From assembly GCA_003116975.1 (NCBI GenBank), contig BGKB01000083.1, positions 68,603 through 132,602 on the forward strand: a stretch of DNA of 64,000 nt. Direction: 5' to 3'. The position numbers and the translations under genes are program-made. Source of the DNA: Aurantiochytrium sp. KH105 (lineage: Eukaryota; Sar; Bigyra; Thraustochytrida; Thraustochytriidae). Within the stretch, counting starts at the first letter, position 1. Every line of letters begins with the position of its first letter. The notes under the pieces were generated by a model. That model saw nothing but the letters and a program-made list of their open reading frames with translations, ran no database searches and had not been told where the DNA came from. Positions 36,715 through 46,872 of the stretch are shown one piece after another.

Positions 36715-39700
36715 ATGGACAAGGCGCGCCAGGATGCCGCGGGCGAGGCCGACTCCAGGCGCGAGATCGACGCCTGGTGGGCCCCGAACACGGTGCAGGG
36801 ACCGCGCGGCGTGCGCAGGCGCAACTCGAGCGCTGCCGCCTCGGTCGCCGACCTCCCCGCAAGAAGCTTGAACGAGGACGACGACACGGCGAGCCAACAG
36901 ACGAGCAGAACACGAGCTCTGACGGGCGACGAGACCGCCGAAGACGAAGATTACTACGACGAAGACGATGATGGCGGCGTAGACATGCCGAGCCGGACCG
37001 TCTTAGGGTCCAATGCAACGCTCGCAAACAGCTTCGCGGCCCGAAATGACGCCACGCAGTGGTCCAGTGACAGATGCTGGGAACAAGTCAAGGTGAACCA
37101 GTATGACGGCGAAATCCCATCGCAGCGCTCGCTGCACATCGCCGTCGGATATCATCAAAGCATGTACATTTTTGGCGGCTACACTGGCCGCGAACGAGTC
37201 AACATGCTGCACAGATTTGATTTTCTCAGCGCAACATGGCACGCAATGGACAGAGCTGGAGGCGAACCTCCGTCGCCACGCGATCGCCACACAGGCGTTG
37301 TTGTCGAGGACGCCCTACTCATCTTCGGCGGCTACGACGGAATGGTGCGCTGCAACGACATCCACGCCTTCGACCTTCGGCATAATTCCTGGGTCCCCGT
37401 CGAACTTACCAGCAAGGTCGTGCCTTCGGCGCGGCACAGCCACGCAGCATGCTCTCTTGGCGACAAAATGTACGTCACTTGTGGCTACGACGGATCATAC
37501 AGAAACGACCTCTACGAGTTCACACTCGCGAGCATGAGCGATGAAGGCGAGAACACGATGCTGCGCAGACGAACCGGAGAGAGCGACCTCGAAGACGAGA
37601 CCGAAGAGAACAACACAGCTTTGGCTCCCTACGGCTCTGCCGCATCCACTGTAGCGGCCAATGAGCCCTGCGTGCGCGGTCAGTGGCGCAAGATCATGGC
37701 CAAAGGCCGATTCCCCCAGGCGCGATACCGAGCGACCTGCTGCGTCCATGCAGACGCCCAGAGTTCGCCCAAGATTGTGCTCTTTGGCGGCCATAATGGC
37801 CTCGTGCATCTACAGTGCACTCACGTGTTTGACATTGTGTCCGAGACTTGGTCCACTGTGCGCACATCCGGAGCGGTGCCCTTGCCGCGCGACTCCCACT
37901 GTGCAGTCATGTACGAAGACAATATGCTCGTTTTTGGCGGCTCGTGTGGACAACCTCTCAATGACTTTTCGTGTCTCTCCATGGAGACGCTAGTGTGGAA
38001 ACCCGTGGGCGGGGACTCATGGACCCCTTCGGCGCGTTTCTGCGCCTCGGCAGTGTTGCACGACCGCAGCTTTTATATCTTTGGCGGCTACGACTCCACC
38101 GAGCGTCTTCGCGACATTCACCGCTTCAAATTTGCAGCCAGCGTCTGCTCGGTAGAACGCAGTACGATTCTCGAGGATTTTTCCGGAAGCGTCGGCGACG
38201 ACTTTCTTAGCGATATGGTCTTTGTGCTGGGTGGCACGTACATTCCTGCTCATCGCATCTTTTGCACGCGATGCACCAACATCCTCGCGTCGACACCAGC
38301 CGAGAGCGCCGTTGAAGAGGCGGGTTCAGAGTCCAGCCCAATGGAGTACTGGCAAGACGGCGCAAATGGTGAATTCCAGGCCAAGGCCTCAAGTGCGCCT
38401 GAGCGCGACGGCAGCGGCCGTTACGTCATTCGCGTGCGCGAAAATGTCAAGCTTGATATTTTCAGGAGCTTCTTGCGCTACCTGTACACGGACAAGGTTC
38501 AGCTTGTGGACGCGGAGATGGCGCTCGAAATGTACACGATTGCCGAGGAGTACCGGGTGAAACGGCTCCAAAGGATCTGCCTCAATTTCATTTCCACCAC
38601 GCTTACCGTGCAAAACGCTGCAAATGTCTTTCAAGCGTCGGACTTGCACAAAATCACAAAACTGCGCGATCGCACGCTCAAATTCATCTTGCACAACTTT
38701 GATGCCGTCTCCAAGACAAAGGCATTTGAAGAGATGGGCCGCATCAATGTGGAGCTTGTCTTTGAGGTGCTGCGAAACCGTGGCGACGAGGGCCGGGAAA
38801 CCACGCCAGAGGACGCGTTTAGCGAAGATTTCATTGGCATGTCGATCGCAGATCAGCTGTCGTTCGTGAGCGGCAGCGCCGTCAGCAGTCCGCGCGACAG
38901 TACCATGGGTGGAGGTGTCGGCGGGACTAGTACTGTGGGACGCGAAGATGGCAGCTTTGCAGTTCACTCTGCCGCTGTGGAAGGACAAGCAAATCATGGA
39001 GCGGCTGAGCCACTCGCGGCGTCTTACTACGAGCGAGCGCGCCAATGGATCCCCGTCTCCGTGATTGACGACGGCGTCTCGCCGGGCAAGCGGTCGCTGC
39101 ATGCAATGACTGTCTACAAAGATACAATACTCTTGTTTGGAGGCTACGATGGGCGCGTGCGCGTGAACGACTTTTACCAGTTTTCGCTCAAGACTCACAA
39201 GTGGGAGATCGTGCCCGTGTTACAAGGATCTTCGCCGCCGCCGAGTCCGCGCGACCGTCATACAATCATGCAACTGGGCCATTGCCTCTGGGTATTTGGC
39301 GGTTACGACGGACAGGTTCGCGTCAATGAGCTGCACTCGTTCGATTTCCAGAGGAAACAGTGGTCGATCATTCCCCCAGATCTTTCCACGCCGACGGCAC
39401 GTCACTCTCACAGTGGTTGCGCTGTGCCCTCGCGCAAGTGTCTCTACATTTTTGGCGGATACGACGGAAGCTACTTGAACGACCTGCACGAGTTCGACGT
39501 CATGGACCTTACCTGGCGCTGCGTAAAGACGAATGGAAAGCCGCCCACGCCGCGGTACCGCGCAACGCTCGTGTGCATGGGCCACCATCTCGTCTGCGCC
39601 ATGGGCCACGATGGCTACCGCCACCTGAACGACTTGTACTCGTTTAATCTCCGTACCAACACATGGGCCATGCTCCGACTCTCGGGACCTGCGCCGGCCC

Positions 39701-40512
39701 CGCGCGATTCGCATACTGCATGCACGCTCGGCTCCAATCACATGATCATCTTTGGCGGCTCTAGTGGGAGCTCACTCAATTGCATGCACAGGCTGCGCTT
39801 CTCCAAGGACGAGGGCGTGTGGAGCCGCGTCACCTGCAGTGGAATGTTGCCCTCGCCGCGATTCTGTCACAGTTCTGTGCTTATTGGCAAGACCATGTAC
39901 ACGTACGGCGGCTACGACGGCTCGAACCGTCTCGAGGACTGGATCGAGTTTTCTTTCGGGGAGAATCGCGTATCGCAAGTTCCACGAAGCACAATCGTCA
40001 GTGATCTAGCTTCGCTCGTGGACAATCCCAAGTGCTCGGATGTCAGCTTTCTTGTCGAGGGCAGGCGCATCGCGGCGCATCGCATCGTATGCGTTCGCTG
40101 CGACTACTTCAAGGCTATGTTCGCTCGCGAGGGTGGTTTCCGTGAGTCGCGCCAGCAAGAAATTACCATTCTGGATGTGCGCTACGACACCTTTTACACT
40201 CTTTTACGCTATCTTTACACGGACCGTCAGGACGTTCCGCTCGAGATGGCCATGGATCTTTTCATCGCTGCAGATCGTTTCGGCATTGAGCGTCTGAAGA
40301 ACATGTGCGAGAATCGAATGTTATCCTCGCTTGATATGGAGAATGTTTCCGAGCTTTTTGCTGCGGCCGATCTGCATCATGCCGAGGGGCTTCATTCCGA
40401 GTGTCTTCGCTTCATTGTACAAAACTTTGACATTGTGTCCAAAACTCGAGGTTTCGAGGAGATGGGCCGTTCCAACATTGACCTCATCTTTGCCATTCTC
40501 AAGAACCGCTAG
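36715..40512 (+). CDS. Double Kelch-BTB-BACK protein (LZTR1-like layout)
   Basis: 1,265 residues. After an acidic head (1-110), module one has six Kelch blades (about 120-485: GGYTG, GGYDG, CGYDG, GGHNG, GGSCG, GGYDS), a BTB domain (about 495-640, with an inserted loop) and a BACK-like helical tail ending FEEMGRINVELVFEVLRNR (about 690). A linker (690-775) leads to module two with the same order: six blades (GGYDG, GGYDG, GGYDG, MGHDG, GGSSG, GGYDG; about 790-1095), BTB (about 1103-1200) and a tail ending FEEMGRSNIDLIFAILKNR. Such proteins are usually Cullin-3 substrate adaptors. LZTR1 also has Kelch repeats and two BTB domains, but only one propeller. The gene starts at the first ATG. Confidence 0.9.
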   Translation: MDKARQDAAGEADSRREIDAWWAPNTVQGPRGVRRRNSSAAASVADLPARSLNEDDDTASQQTSRTRALTGDETAEDEDYYDEDDDGGVDMPSRTVLGSNATLANSFAARNDATQWSSDRCWEQVKVNQYDGEIPSQRSLHIAVGYHQSMYIFGGYTGRERVNMLHRFDFLSATWHAMDRAGGEPPSPRDRHTGVVVEDALLIFGGYDGMVRCNDIHAFDLRHNSWVPVELTSKVVPSARHSHAACSLGDKMYVTCGYDGSYRNDLYEFTLASMSDEGENTMLRRRTGESDLEDETEENNTALAPYGSAASTVAANEPCVRGQWRKIMAKGRFPQARYRATCCVHADAQSSPKIVLFGGHNGLVHLQCTHVFDIVSETWSTVRTSGAVPLPRDSHCAVMYEDNMLVFGGSCGQPLNDFSCLSMETLVWKPVGGDSWTPSARFCASAVLHDRSFYIFGGYDSTERLRDIHRFKFAASVCSVERSTILEDFSGSVGDDFLSDMVFVLGGTYIPAHRIFCTRCTNILASTPAESAVEEAGSESSPMEYWQDGANGEFQAKASSAPERDGSGRYVIRVRENVKLDIFRSFLRYLYTDKVQLVDAEMALEMYTIAEEYRVKRLQRICLNFISTTLTVQNAANVFQASDLHKITKLRDRTLKFILHNFDAVSKTKAFEEMGRINVELVFEVLRNRGDEGRETTPEDAFSEDFIGMSIADQLSFVSGSAVSSPRDSTMGGGVGGTSTVGREDGSFAVHSAAVEGQANHGAAEPLAASYYERARQWIPVSVIDDGVSPGKRSLHAMTVYKDTILLFGGYDGRVRVNDFYQFSLKTHKWEIVPVLQGSSPPPSPRDRHTIMQLGHCLWVFGGYDGQVRVNELHSFDFQRKQWSIIPPDLSTPTARHSHSGCAVPSRKCLYIFGGYDGSYLNDLHEFDVMDLTWRCVKTNGKPPTPRYRATLVCMGHHLVCAMGHDGYRHLNDLYSFNLRTNTWAMLRLSGPAPAPRDSHTACTLGSNHMIIFGGSSGSSLNCMHRLRFSKDEGVWSRVTCSGMLPSPRFCHSSVLIGKTMYTYGGYDGSNRLEDWIEFSFGENRVSQVPRSTIVSDLASLVDNPKCSDVSFLVEGRRIAAHRIVCVRCDYFKAMFAREGGFRESRQQEITILDVRYDTFYTLLRYLYTDRQDVPLEMAMDLFIAADRFGIERLKNMCENRMLSSLDMENVSELFAAADLHHAEGLHSECLRFIVQNFDIVSKTRGFEEMGRSNIDLIFAILKNR

Positions 40513-42000
40513 TTTGGGCACAACCAAAACGACAACAACAACAACAATATCAATAACAACGAAAATCTTACTACTATTTCTACAGCTTCCCAATTAGTAC
40601 TCTTTCTCTTTTCGAACTCGTTGGGCCATTGTGATCATTGTGATTGCAAGCTTCAACTCTTTTCCATTGTGTTCTTGTCGAGTCGTTTGTTATATTTTGC
40701 AGTGTGTCAGTGTTCAACCGACCGGAGGCGGTTTGCTCCCTCCCCTTCTAGAGTCATTGATGAAGCGAAGGCTCGCTCCAGGCTACGCCAGGCTTTTTCC
40801 TTCATTTGACCCACCGCCACCTTGTCTTCTCTGCTAAGCCTTACTCTGGAAAGAAAAAGATGGTATTCACCCGTCAAATGATGAAAGTATACCAATTGAA
40901 ATACCTGATGTGCGCATCATCAGGCAGAATAACAACATCAACGGCAGTTCCGCGCAATTTCTCCTCCTTTGCGTCCACATTCGAGAATGGACGCGGCGAG
41001 AGAGGGAATCCATCTCAACGCTGGGGGTTACTTAACAACTTATTTCACCGCCACATTGCGAATGTCCCTCGACTTATTCAACGGGTACACATCTTTTTGA
41101 GACCAAATAACTTATAGACTACACCCTGCTTCCTTTCCGAAACGAAACGGCTCATACTATTGGACCGCAGCCAGCTGTGGCGCTCCAACACTGACCGCAC
41201 GCTACGCTCGGTGAACATTTTCTGGCGGTCGCTGCCGCCGCTGGCCACCTTGATCGCTTGCCGCTTTATTGCTCGGGATGCGGAAACTTACCAGCCTTTG
41301 TCAAAAAACGGAAATCTCTCCTCGAATAACTACTGCAAACAAATGATCAGCCCCCTTGTCCTCCTCACAAAGACCGTCTGCGTGCGGTGGCTTGACTTGG
41401 CTGGCTGGCTGGCTGGTGACGTGCGTTACTTCTTCCTCTGTGCAGTGGCGGGAGATATTCTCGCCCCTAGCGCCCCTAGCTAAACTTATAGGCCTACTAC
41501 TTGTGATTTGCATGCCCGACTTTTTGGCAGCTATAACATTGCAGGGCTGGCTTGCCCCAAGTAGGCTTTAGGAAGGAATCACGATAGCCCGTGGAAAAAC
41601 CCTCCGCGTCCATTTATCCGGCGCTCGCGAAGGAAGCCGGGTCGGAGACCTTTGGGCGGGACTTTTTGCGAGGCACGAACGAAACGACGCGTGGACGGCG
41701 ATTTGACCGCGGAGGAAGCCCTCGCCATTCGGGATTTTGGCGAGGCAAGCTTCCGAACTCGCGCGCTCTTGGCAAACAAACGCAAATCCACTGGCGTCCA
41801 ACGCATCCAGGCTGCTGCGACTGCTGCTGCTGCTGTTGCTGCTGCTGGCTGCTGGCTACCGCTGCTGCCGGAAAGTGGAATCACCACGCTGGGGCCGGCC
41901 CTGCAGAGCTGTCGACAGCGACTCCATTTTTCCTAGCGGTTGCTCCATTTTTGCCCTCTTCCTTTAAGGTAAAAGCACGCGAGGGAGCGAACGTGGCACA
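40513..42000. other. Intergenic region upstream of the YeeE/YedE gene
   Basis: 1.5 kb, mostly AT-richer than the genes. It has (ACAACA)n at 40530-40560, (GGCT)n at 41399-41416 and a CTG-rich run at 41814-41870. No frame here convinces me. Confidence 0.5.
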
Positions 42001-43431
42001 ATGCTCGAGGCAGGAGTCGAAGCCGTGCAAGTAGATGGGCAGCAAAACCGTGGCACATCAGCTACGGCAGGGGCCGCTGACGCGATGCCTTCAAAGAACG
42101 AGGATGTGGCGGTCTACGTCGAAAGCAATCGTCAGGCGGCGCGTAGCATCGAGGATGACACGGCCTCGACAGCCTTTGACGCGACCATGGAGGATGGCGA
42201 CCTTGTTGTGACGCCTCGCGTCAATAGCCTCAAGGTGGACCCGGAGGAGGCGAAATCAAGGCTCTCCATCTCAGTCGAAGAGCCGACTTTGGTGGACTGG
42301 TTCGCAGTGCTTGCGATGAGCATCGTCATGGGCTTCATTTTTGGTTTCGCATTTGCCAAATCGCGCGTCTTTGAGCCCATGGTGATCCGAGGGCAGTTTC
42401 TCTTTCAAAACAACATTATGATGAAGATGTTTCTTGCCGCAGTGGCCACTTCGCAAATTATCTTTATCATCATTAATCGCACCCCGTACAAGCGGCGATT
42501 CGAGCGCGCGAGGCGGAAGCGCGAGACAGGACGAGGAATTCGCACGACGATGCTTGGCGCTTTCATTCTCGGCATGGGGCTTGCCGTTTCTGCTGCGTGT
42601 CCGGGCATGGTGCTTGCTCAGGTCGGCGCAGGTGTCGAGAACAGTGGCTACACCTTGCTCGGCGGCGTTCTCGGAGCACTTCTTTTCCAGCTTACTGATC
42701 CGCTCATCAAGCCCATTACGGATCGCTTTGGTGGTCAGAAGCTGACCATTGAGTACGTCGATGACTACTTGGGGCTTTCGTACACCAAGACGGCAGGACT
42801 TTTTGCATTTCTCATTACCCTGACAGTTATTCTCCTTGAGGTCTTCATTCCCTGGAAGCAGGATATCTACTACCAGCTGAGCCCGGATTGCTCTGCCACA
42901 GCCTTTTGGAATTGCTACGCATGGCCGCCTTTTATTGGCGGTGTCTTCGTGGGTCTTTTGCAGCTCCCGGTGTTTTTTGTCATGGGAAGTGTCCTTGGCT
43001 CTTCGACAAGCTATGTTGTTGCCTGCGCGGGCTGGCTCCATCTTTTGCCTGAGGACTTTCGCCATCCCTTTACCTATGCCAAGCGGTTCATGTACCCGAA
43101 GCTTGACACTCACTGGCAGCTCATGTTTGTCATGTTCTCGATCCTCGGTGCCTACCTCACCGAGCTGCGCTCTGGCATGGTAGGAACTGCGCAGGGGCTC
43201 AGCATTGGCTACTCGCTCGTGGGTGGTTTACTTTTGGTTTTTGGCGCTCGGATGGCTGGAGGCTGCACGAGCGGACATGGCGTCTCGGGCATGGCGCTAC
43301 TCTCCATTCATAGCATGGCGGCTGTCGCGGCCATGTTTGCGGGTGCCATTGGCACTGGCCTCGTGCTTGAATTTTTTGTCAGCACTGATAGCAACCCTTA
43401 CTACATTGCACCGAATCCCACGCTCAACTGA
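42001..43431 (+). CDS. YeeE/YedE-family sulfur-compound transporter
   Basis: 476 residues. A polar head of about 95 residues is followed by about ten membrane helices forming two YeeE/YedE half-domains. The hallmark motifs are both present: AACPGMVLAQVGAG (about 198-211) and GARMAGGCTSGHGVSG (about 416-431), with the Cys residues that relay thiosulfate in characterised bacterial proteins. Bacterial members import thiosulfate or selenium compounds. Eukaryotic members are uncommon, and I infer an old bacterial origin. The gene shares strand with the LarA-like gene 730 bases downstream. Confidence 0.85.
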   Translation: MLEAGVEAVQVDGQQNRGTSATAGAADAMPSKNEDVAVYVESNRQAARSIEDDTASTAFDATMEDGDLVVTPRVNSLKVDPEEAKSRLSISVEEPTLVDWFAVLAMSIVMGFIFGFAFAKSRVFEPMVIRGQFLFQNNIMMKMFLAAVATSQIIFIIINRTPYKRRFERARRKRETGRGIRTTMLGAFILGMGLAVSAACPGMVLAQVGAGVENSGYTLLGGVLGALLFQLTDPLIKPITDRFGGQKLTIEYVDDYLGLSYTKTAGLFAFLITLTVILLEVFIPWKQDIYYQLSPDCSATAFWNCYAWPPFIGGVFVGLLQLPVFFVMGSVLGSSTSYVVACAGWLHLLPEDFRHPFTYAKRFMYPKLDTHWQLMFVMFSILGAYLTELRSGMVGTAQGLSIGYSLVGGLLLVFGARMAGGCTSGHGVSGMALLSIHSMAAVAAMFAGAIGTGLVLEFFVSTDSNPYYIAPNPTLN

Positions 43432-43470
43432 TGTAAAAAGAGGTTCTGCATGGTTATCGCAACAACCAAG

Positions 43471-43573
43471 GGAAAAGGGGTTTGGGATTGCCGAGCAACA
43501 ACCAGGAAAAGAGGGTTAGGGATTGCCGAGCAAAAAATAGAAAAGGGGGTCAGGAGTGCCGAGCAAAGAAATA
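43471..43573 (+). repeat. Three-copy minisatellite of about 34 bp
   Basis: Three imperfect units with the core GGAAAAGGGGTTTGGGATTG followed by CCGAGCAA, starting about 40 bases after the YeeE/YedE stop. An AATAAA at 43570-43575 closes the third unit. The remaining sequence to 44160 holds no gene. Confidence 0.8.
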
Positions 43574-43575
43574 AA
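43570..43575 (+). terminator. AATAAA hexamer after the YeeE/YedE gene
   Basis: It lies about 140 bases past the stop, at the end of the minisatellite. Confidence 0.35.
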
Positions 43576-44160
43576 TGCCGCGGGTCCCACCACCATCCCT
43601 TTCCCCCCCAAGAAAAGAAAAAAGGAGGCGAAAGGAAGCGAATGTCATTTGGGGAGCTCTTGTAACATTACCTCACGTGCGCGAAGCAAGGTTTGGAGCC
43701 TACCAATGATTTACTACTCACAGTATACAGACTAACTCATGTTCTGGCTGATGTCGTCTTTGAATGCGTGTCAACAACCTGAACTCCAATACGTACAGCT
43801 CCTCAGGCTTGACTGTGAGCGGGTCACCTTCGATTCTTGTTTTTTTTGTCTTGGCCCCACTGCGCTCGATTCACGCAAACGCGATCGAGAGGCAGCGCGA
43901 GTGCGAGTGCCGCTCGCGCACGTTTCTGTCGGGTTGTAGCTGCAGCTGGCTGCTCGCGAAGAAACATAGGCTTTCACAGAAAGTGGGCTTCCAGCAAGGA
44001 ACTCGTCTGACGCACGCGCACGCGGCGGCAGTATCTTATCTTTCCCGGCGATCGTTTCCCGACGTCGAGACGAGAGCATCAGCGGCACGAGACGACGGAC
44101 GGGGTGAGGAAGAAGAAGGAGAACAACACACCAAGGTCACCACCACCACCAAGAGCAAGG

Positions 44161-45789
44161 ATGCTGGCAGAAGCAGGCAGCGAGACCGCAGAGCTGAGCT
44201 CCGCCGAGCTGCGCGCGCTTGTCTGCGACGCGTTGGGAAAGCTGGAAAAGGTCAAGGAGCGGAAAAAAGTCCTCATCCTGCCCCCAGATCATACGCGGCT
44301 CCACTCACGCGCCGGCGAGCTGACCCGCATGGTGTACGAGTACTATGGAAGCTACGTAGCAGACATCATGCCGGCGCTTGGCACGCACAAGCCCATGACA
44401 GATGAACAGCTTTCGGGCATGTTTGGCACCTACATTCCAAAGTCGCTCTTTCGCGTTCACGATTGGCGAAATGACGTTGTCCAAGTGGGCGAGGTCCCTC
44501 AGAGCCTTGTAGAGTCCGCGAGCGAAGGAAAGGTCAAGGAGCCGTGGCCTGCCCAGCTCAATAAACTTGTCTGGGAGGGTGGCCACGACCTTGTCATTTC
44601 AATCGGCCAGGTTGTTCCGCACGAGGTTATGGGAATGGCCAATTACAACAAGAACCTCTTTGTCGGCGTGGGAGGGCCAGAAGCCATTCACTTGAGCCAC
44701 TTTGTCGGTGCTGTTTACGGCATGGAGCGAATGATGGGGCGCGCAGACAACCCGCTGCGCAAGATCCTGGACTACGCCACGGAGCACTTTCTCAAGGGCA
44801 AGCTTCCCGTGGTGTATATGCACACTGTGATTGCCAACCAGGGCGGCGAGCTCGTCACGCGCGGTCTCTACATCAGTGAAGAGAGAGACTGCTTTGAAAA
44901 GGCGGCGGCGCTTTCCCTGCGAGTCAACTTTCAACTTCTCGATGAGCCCATCGCCAAGGTCGTCGCCTATTTGGACCCCGACGAGTTTACGTCAACGTGG
45001 CTGGGAAACAAGTCAATTTACAGGACGCGCATGGCCATTGCAGACGGCGGCGAGCTCATTGTACTAGCGCCTGCTGTCGAAAAATTTGGTGAGGATGCGG
45101 AAATCGATGCTGTTATTCGTGAGCATGGGTATCGCTCGACGCCAGAGATTATGCGATTTCTGGAAAATAGCAGGAGTCTGATGCGGAACTTGAGTGCCGC
45201 GGCGCACCTGATTCACGGTACCTCTGAAGGCCGCTTCAAAATTACGTATTGCCCAGGCAAGCTCTCCAAGGAAGAAGTTGAGTCAGTGGGTTACTCGTAT
45301 GGCGATCTTGACGTTATGATGAAAAAGTACGACCCGACCCAACTCAAGGATGGTTTCAACATGGTCGATGGCGAAAAGATCTTTTTTGTTTCCAAACCAG
45401 CGCTTGGTCTTTGGGGCTACAAGGGTCGCTTTGACCATGGCGATGATGGCGCCGCCGCGGAAGGCACAGCAACAGCAAAAGGGGCAGCAGCAAAAGGAGT
45501 ATCGAAAGCTGCTGAAGGTGAAGGCGCAGCGGCAGTTGCAACCAAGACTACAGAAACAGCATCCGAGGGCACGGCGGCCGGCGCCAAGGCCATCGAAGCA
45601 GCTGCGACACGATTCTCGTCATCCATGGACGCAAGCAAGCCGTCAGCAGATGCTGGTATTGGCGGTGGACCTTTTCAACACAGCTCAGGGCTTGAAGATG
45701 AAAGCGAAAAGGAGAGGCAAGAAGACGCCAAAGATGCTGCTGAGCCAGCTGTCAAGAAACAAAAGATTGAGACTAGCGAACATGACTAA
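44161..45789 (+). CDS. LarA-like (lactate racemase family) nickel-pincer-nucleotide protein
   Basis: 542 residues from the first ATG. The LarA domain occupies about 20-430: ILPPDHTRLHSRAGELT, MPALGTHKPMTDEQL, GQVVPHEVMGMANYNKNLFV, GGPEAIHLSHFVGAVYGMER. All metal and cofactor residues of Lactobacillus LarA align: His108 is His76, His174 is His154, Lys184 (the covalent link) is Lys164 (+10) and His200 is His180 (+16). The fold uses a nickel-pincer nucleotide to racemise or epimerise 2-hydroxy acids. The substrate may not be lactate. A C-terminal Ala/Lys/Glu low-complexity tail of about 110 residues ends in AVKKQKIET, possibly a nuclear localisation signal. LarB, LarC and LarE are not in this window. 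Confidence 0.88.
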   Translation: MLAEAGSETAELSSAELRALVCDALGKLEKVKERKKVLILPPDHTRLHSRAGELTRMVYEYYGSYVADIMPALGTHKPMTDEQLSGMFGTYIPKSLFRVHDWRNDVVQVGEVPQSLVESASEGKVKEPWPAQLNKLVWEGGHDLVISIGQVVPHEVMGMANYNKNLFVGVGGPEAIHLSHFVGAVYGMERMMGRADNPLRKILDYATEHFLKGKLPVVYMHTVIANQGGELVTRGLYISEERDCFEKAAALSLRVNFQLLDEPIAKVVAYLDPDEFTSTWLGNKSIYRTRMAIADGGELIVLAPAVEKFGEDAEIDAVIREHGYRSTPEIMRFLENSRSLMRNLSAAAHLIHGTSEGRFKITYCPGKLSKEEVESVGYSYGDLDVMMKKYDPTQLKDGFNMVDGEKIFFVSKPALGLWGYKGRFDHGDDGAAAEGTATAKGAAAKGVSKAAEGEGAAAVATKTTETASEGTAAGAKAIEAAATRFSSSMDASKPSADAGIGGGPFQHSSGLEDESEKERQEDAKDAAEPAVKKQKIETSEHD

Positions 45790-46122
45790 GTTTGTTTGGA
45801 TAATGGTGACTGACACCTCGAGAGCAAATGCGAGTTCGGTCCAGCGATTTGGGTTCTACCACAAAGGCCAGAAGCGGTCTTCGTCGATGCAACCTCGCTT
45901 TCCGAAAAAGATCATTACAAGCATGCTCGGACGGGCTTTTCGCTCTTGTAAAGACCAAAAAGAATCTTTGTTGTAAAGATTCGAGCCCTCTTTTGCGTTC
46001 ATCCTCTTTTCTGTCCATGTGAAAGGAAGATGTGCCACCATGACATACATTAAAGTGCAGAGACTTTTCAACGCAGCGTACGTCACAGTGAAGAGAGTGC
46101 ATTGGCGGATCATACCCTCTTC
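45790..46122. other. Convergent 3' intergenic region
   Basis: 333 bases between the LarA-like and LIPT2 stops. No gene or repeat is visible. Confidence 0.5.
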
Positions 46123-46872
46123 CTACCTAATGGTCTTTATTTCGGACTCGACCGGCGCAGCGTGCGACTTTGTGAGCCGCAGACGATCGTATGTGAAAAT
46201 GCGCATAAACTCCTTGACCAGGCGCTCCTGTACTTCCATGCGCGATGGCGCAGCCACGCTGCTGCCGAGAAGAGCCTCGATGCTGGTCACGGAGAGCGCG
46301 GGATCGTCAATTCCACACGGCACAATTCGACTAAAGGCTTCGAGGTCGGTGGTGACGTTGAGCGCGAATCCGTGCGAAGTGATCCAGCGACTCGCGTTGA
46401 GGCCAATTGCACAGACTTTGGCGTCGTCGACCCAAACGCCCGTGTACTCTTCCTTGCGCGAGCCCTCGAGCCCATAGGTGGCCAGCGTGGCGATAATGAC
46501 CTCCTCCACTTGCCGCATGTACCAGTGAAGGTCCTTGGTATGCGCGCGCAGGTCGAGGACAGGGTAGCCTACGATCTGCCCGGGTCCGTGAAAGGTGACC
46601 TCCCCGCCGCGGTCGACTCGCACCAGGTCAAAGCCGCCATCAGCGACGCCAGAGAGCACGTTCGCCACGTCGGCGGACCTCCCGAGCGTGTACACGGGTT
46701 CGTGCTCGAGCAGGAAGAGGCGGTCTCTGGGCATCTCGTGGCCCTCGCGCAGCGCCGCCAGCTTTGCGTTCATGGCCGCGCGCTGCAGGCCGAGGCCCTC
46801 TGCGTACGAGCAGCGTCCCGCCACGTGCACCAGCTCCAGGGCGCGCTGTGCGCCCCGCGTCGCGCCCGCCAT
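46123..46872 (-). CDS. LIPT2: Lipoyl(octanoyl) transferase
   Basis: 249 residues, normal for LipB/LIPT2. The motifs are EHEPVYTLGRS, RGGEVTFHGPGQIVGYPVLDL, the Lys in DDAKVCAIGLNASRWITSHG, GFALNV, and the catalytic Cys in IVPCGI. The enzyme moves octanoyl groups from acyl-carrier protein to lipoate-dependent enzymes such as pyruvate dehydrogenase E2, normally in mitochondria. The N-terminus (residues 1-30, Ala/Arg/Gly-rich) could serve as a short mitochondrial presequence. It is head to head with COMMD6. Confidence 0.92.
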   Translation of the reverse strand: MAGATRGAQRALELVHVAGRCSYAEGLGLQRAAMNAKLAALREGHEMPRDRLFLLEHEPVYTLGRSADVANVLSGVADGGFDLVRVDRGGEVTFHGPGQIVGYPVLDLRAHTKDLHWYMRQVEEVIIATLATYGLEGSRKEEYTGVWVDDAKVCAIGLNASRWITSHGFALNVTTDLEAFSRIVPCGIDDPALSVTSIEALLGSSVAAPSRMEVQERLVKEFMRIFTYDRLRLTKSHAAPVESEIKTIR

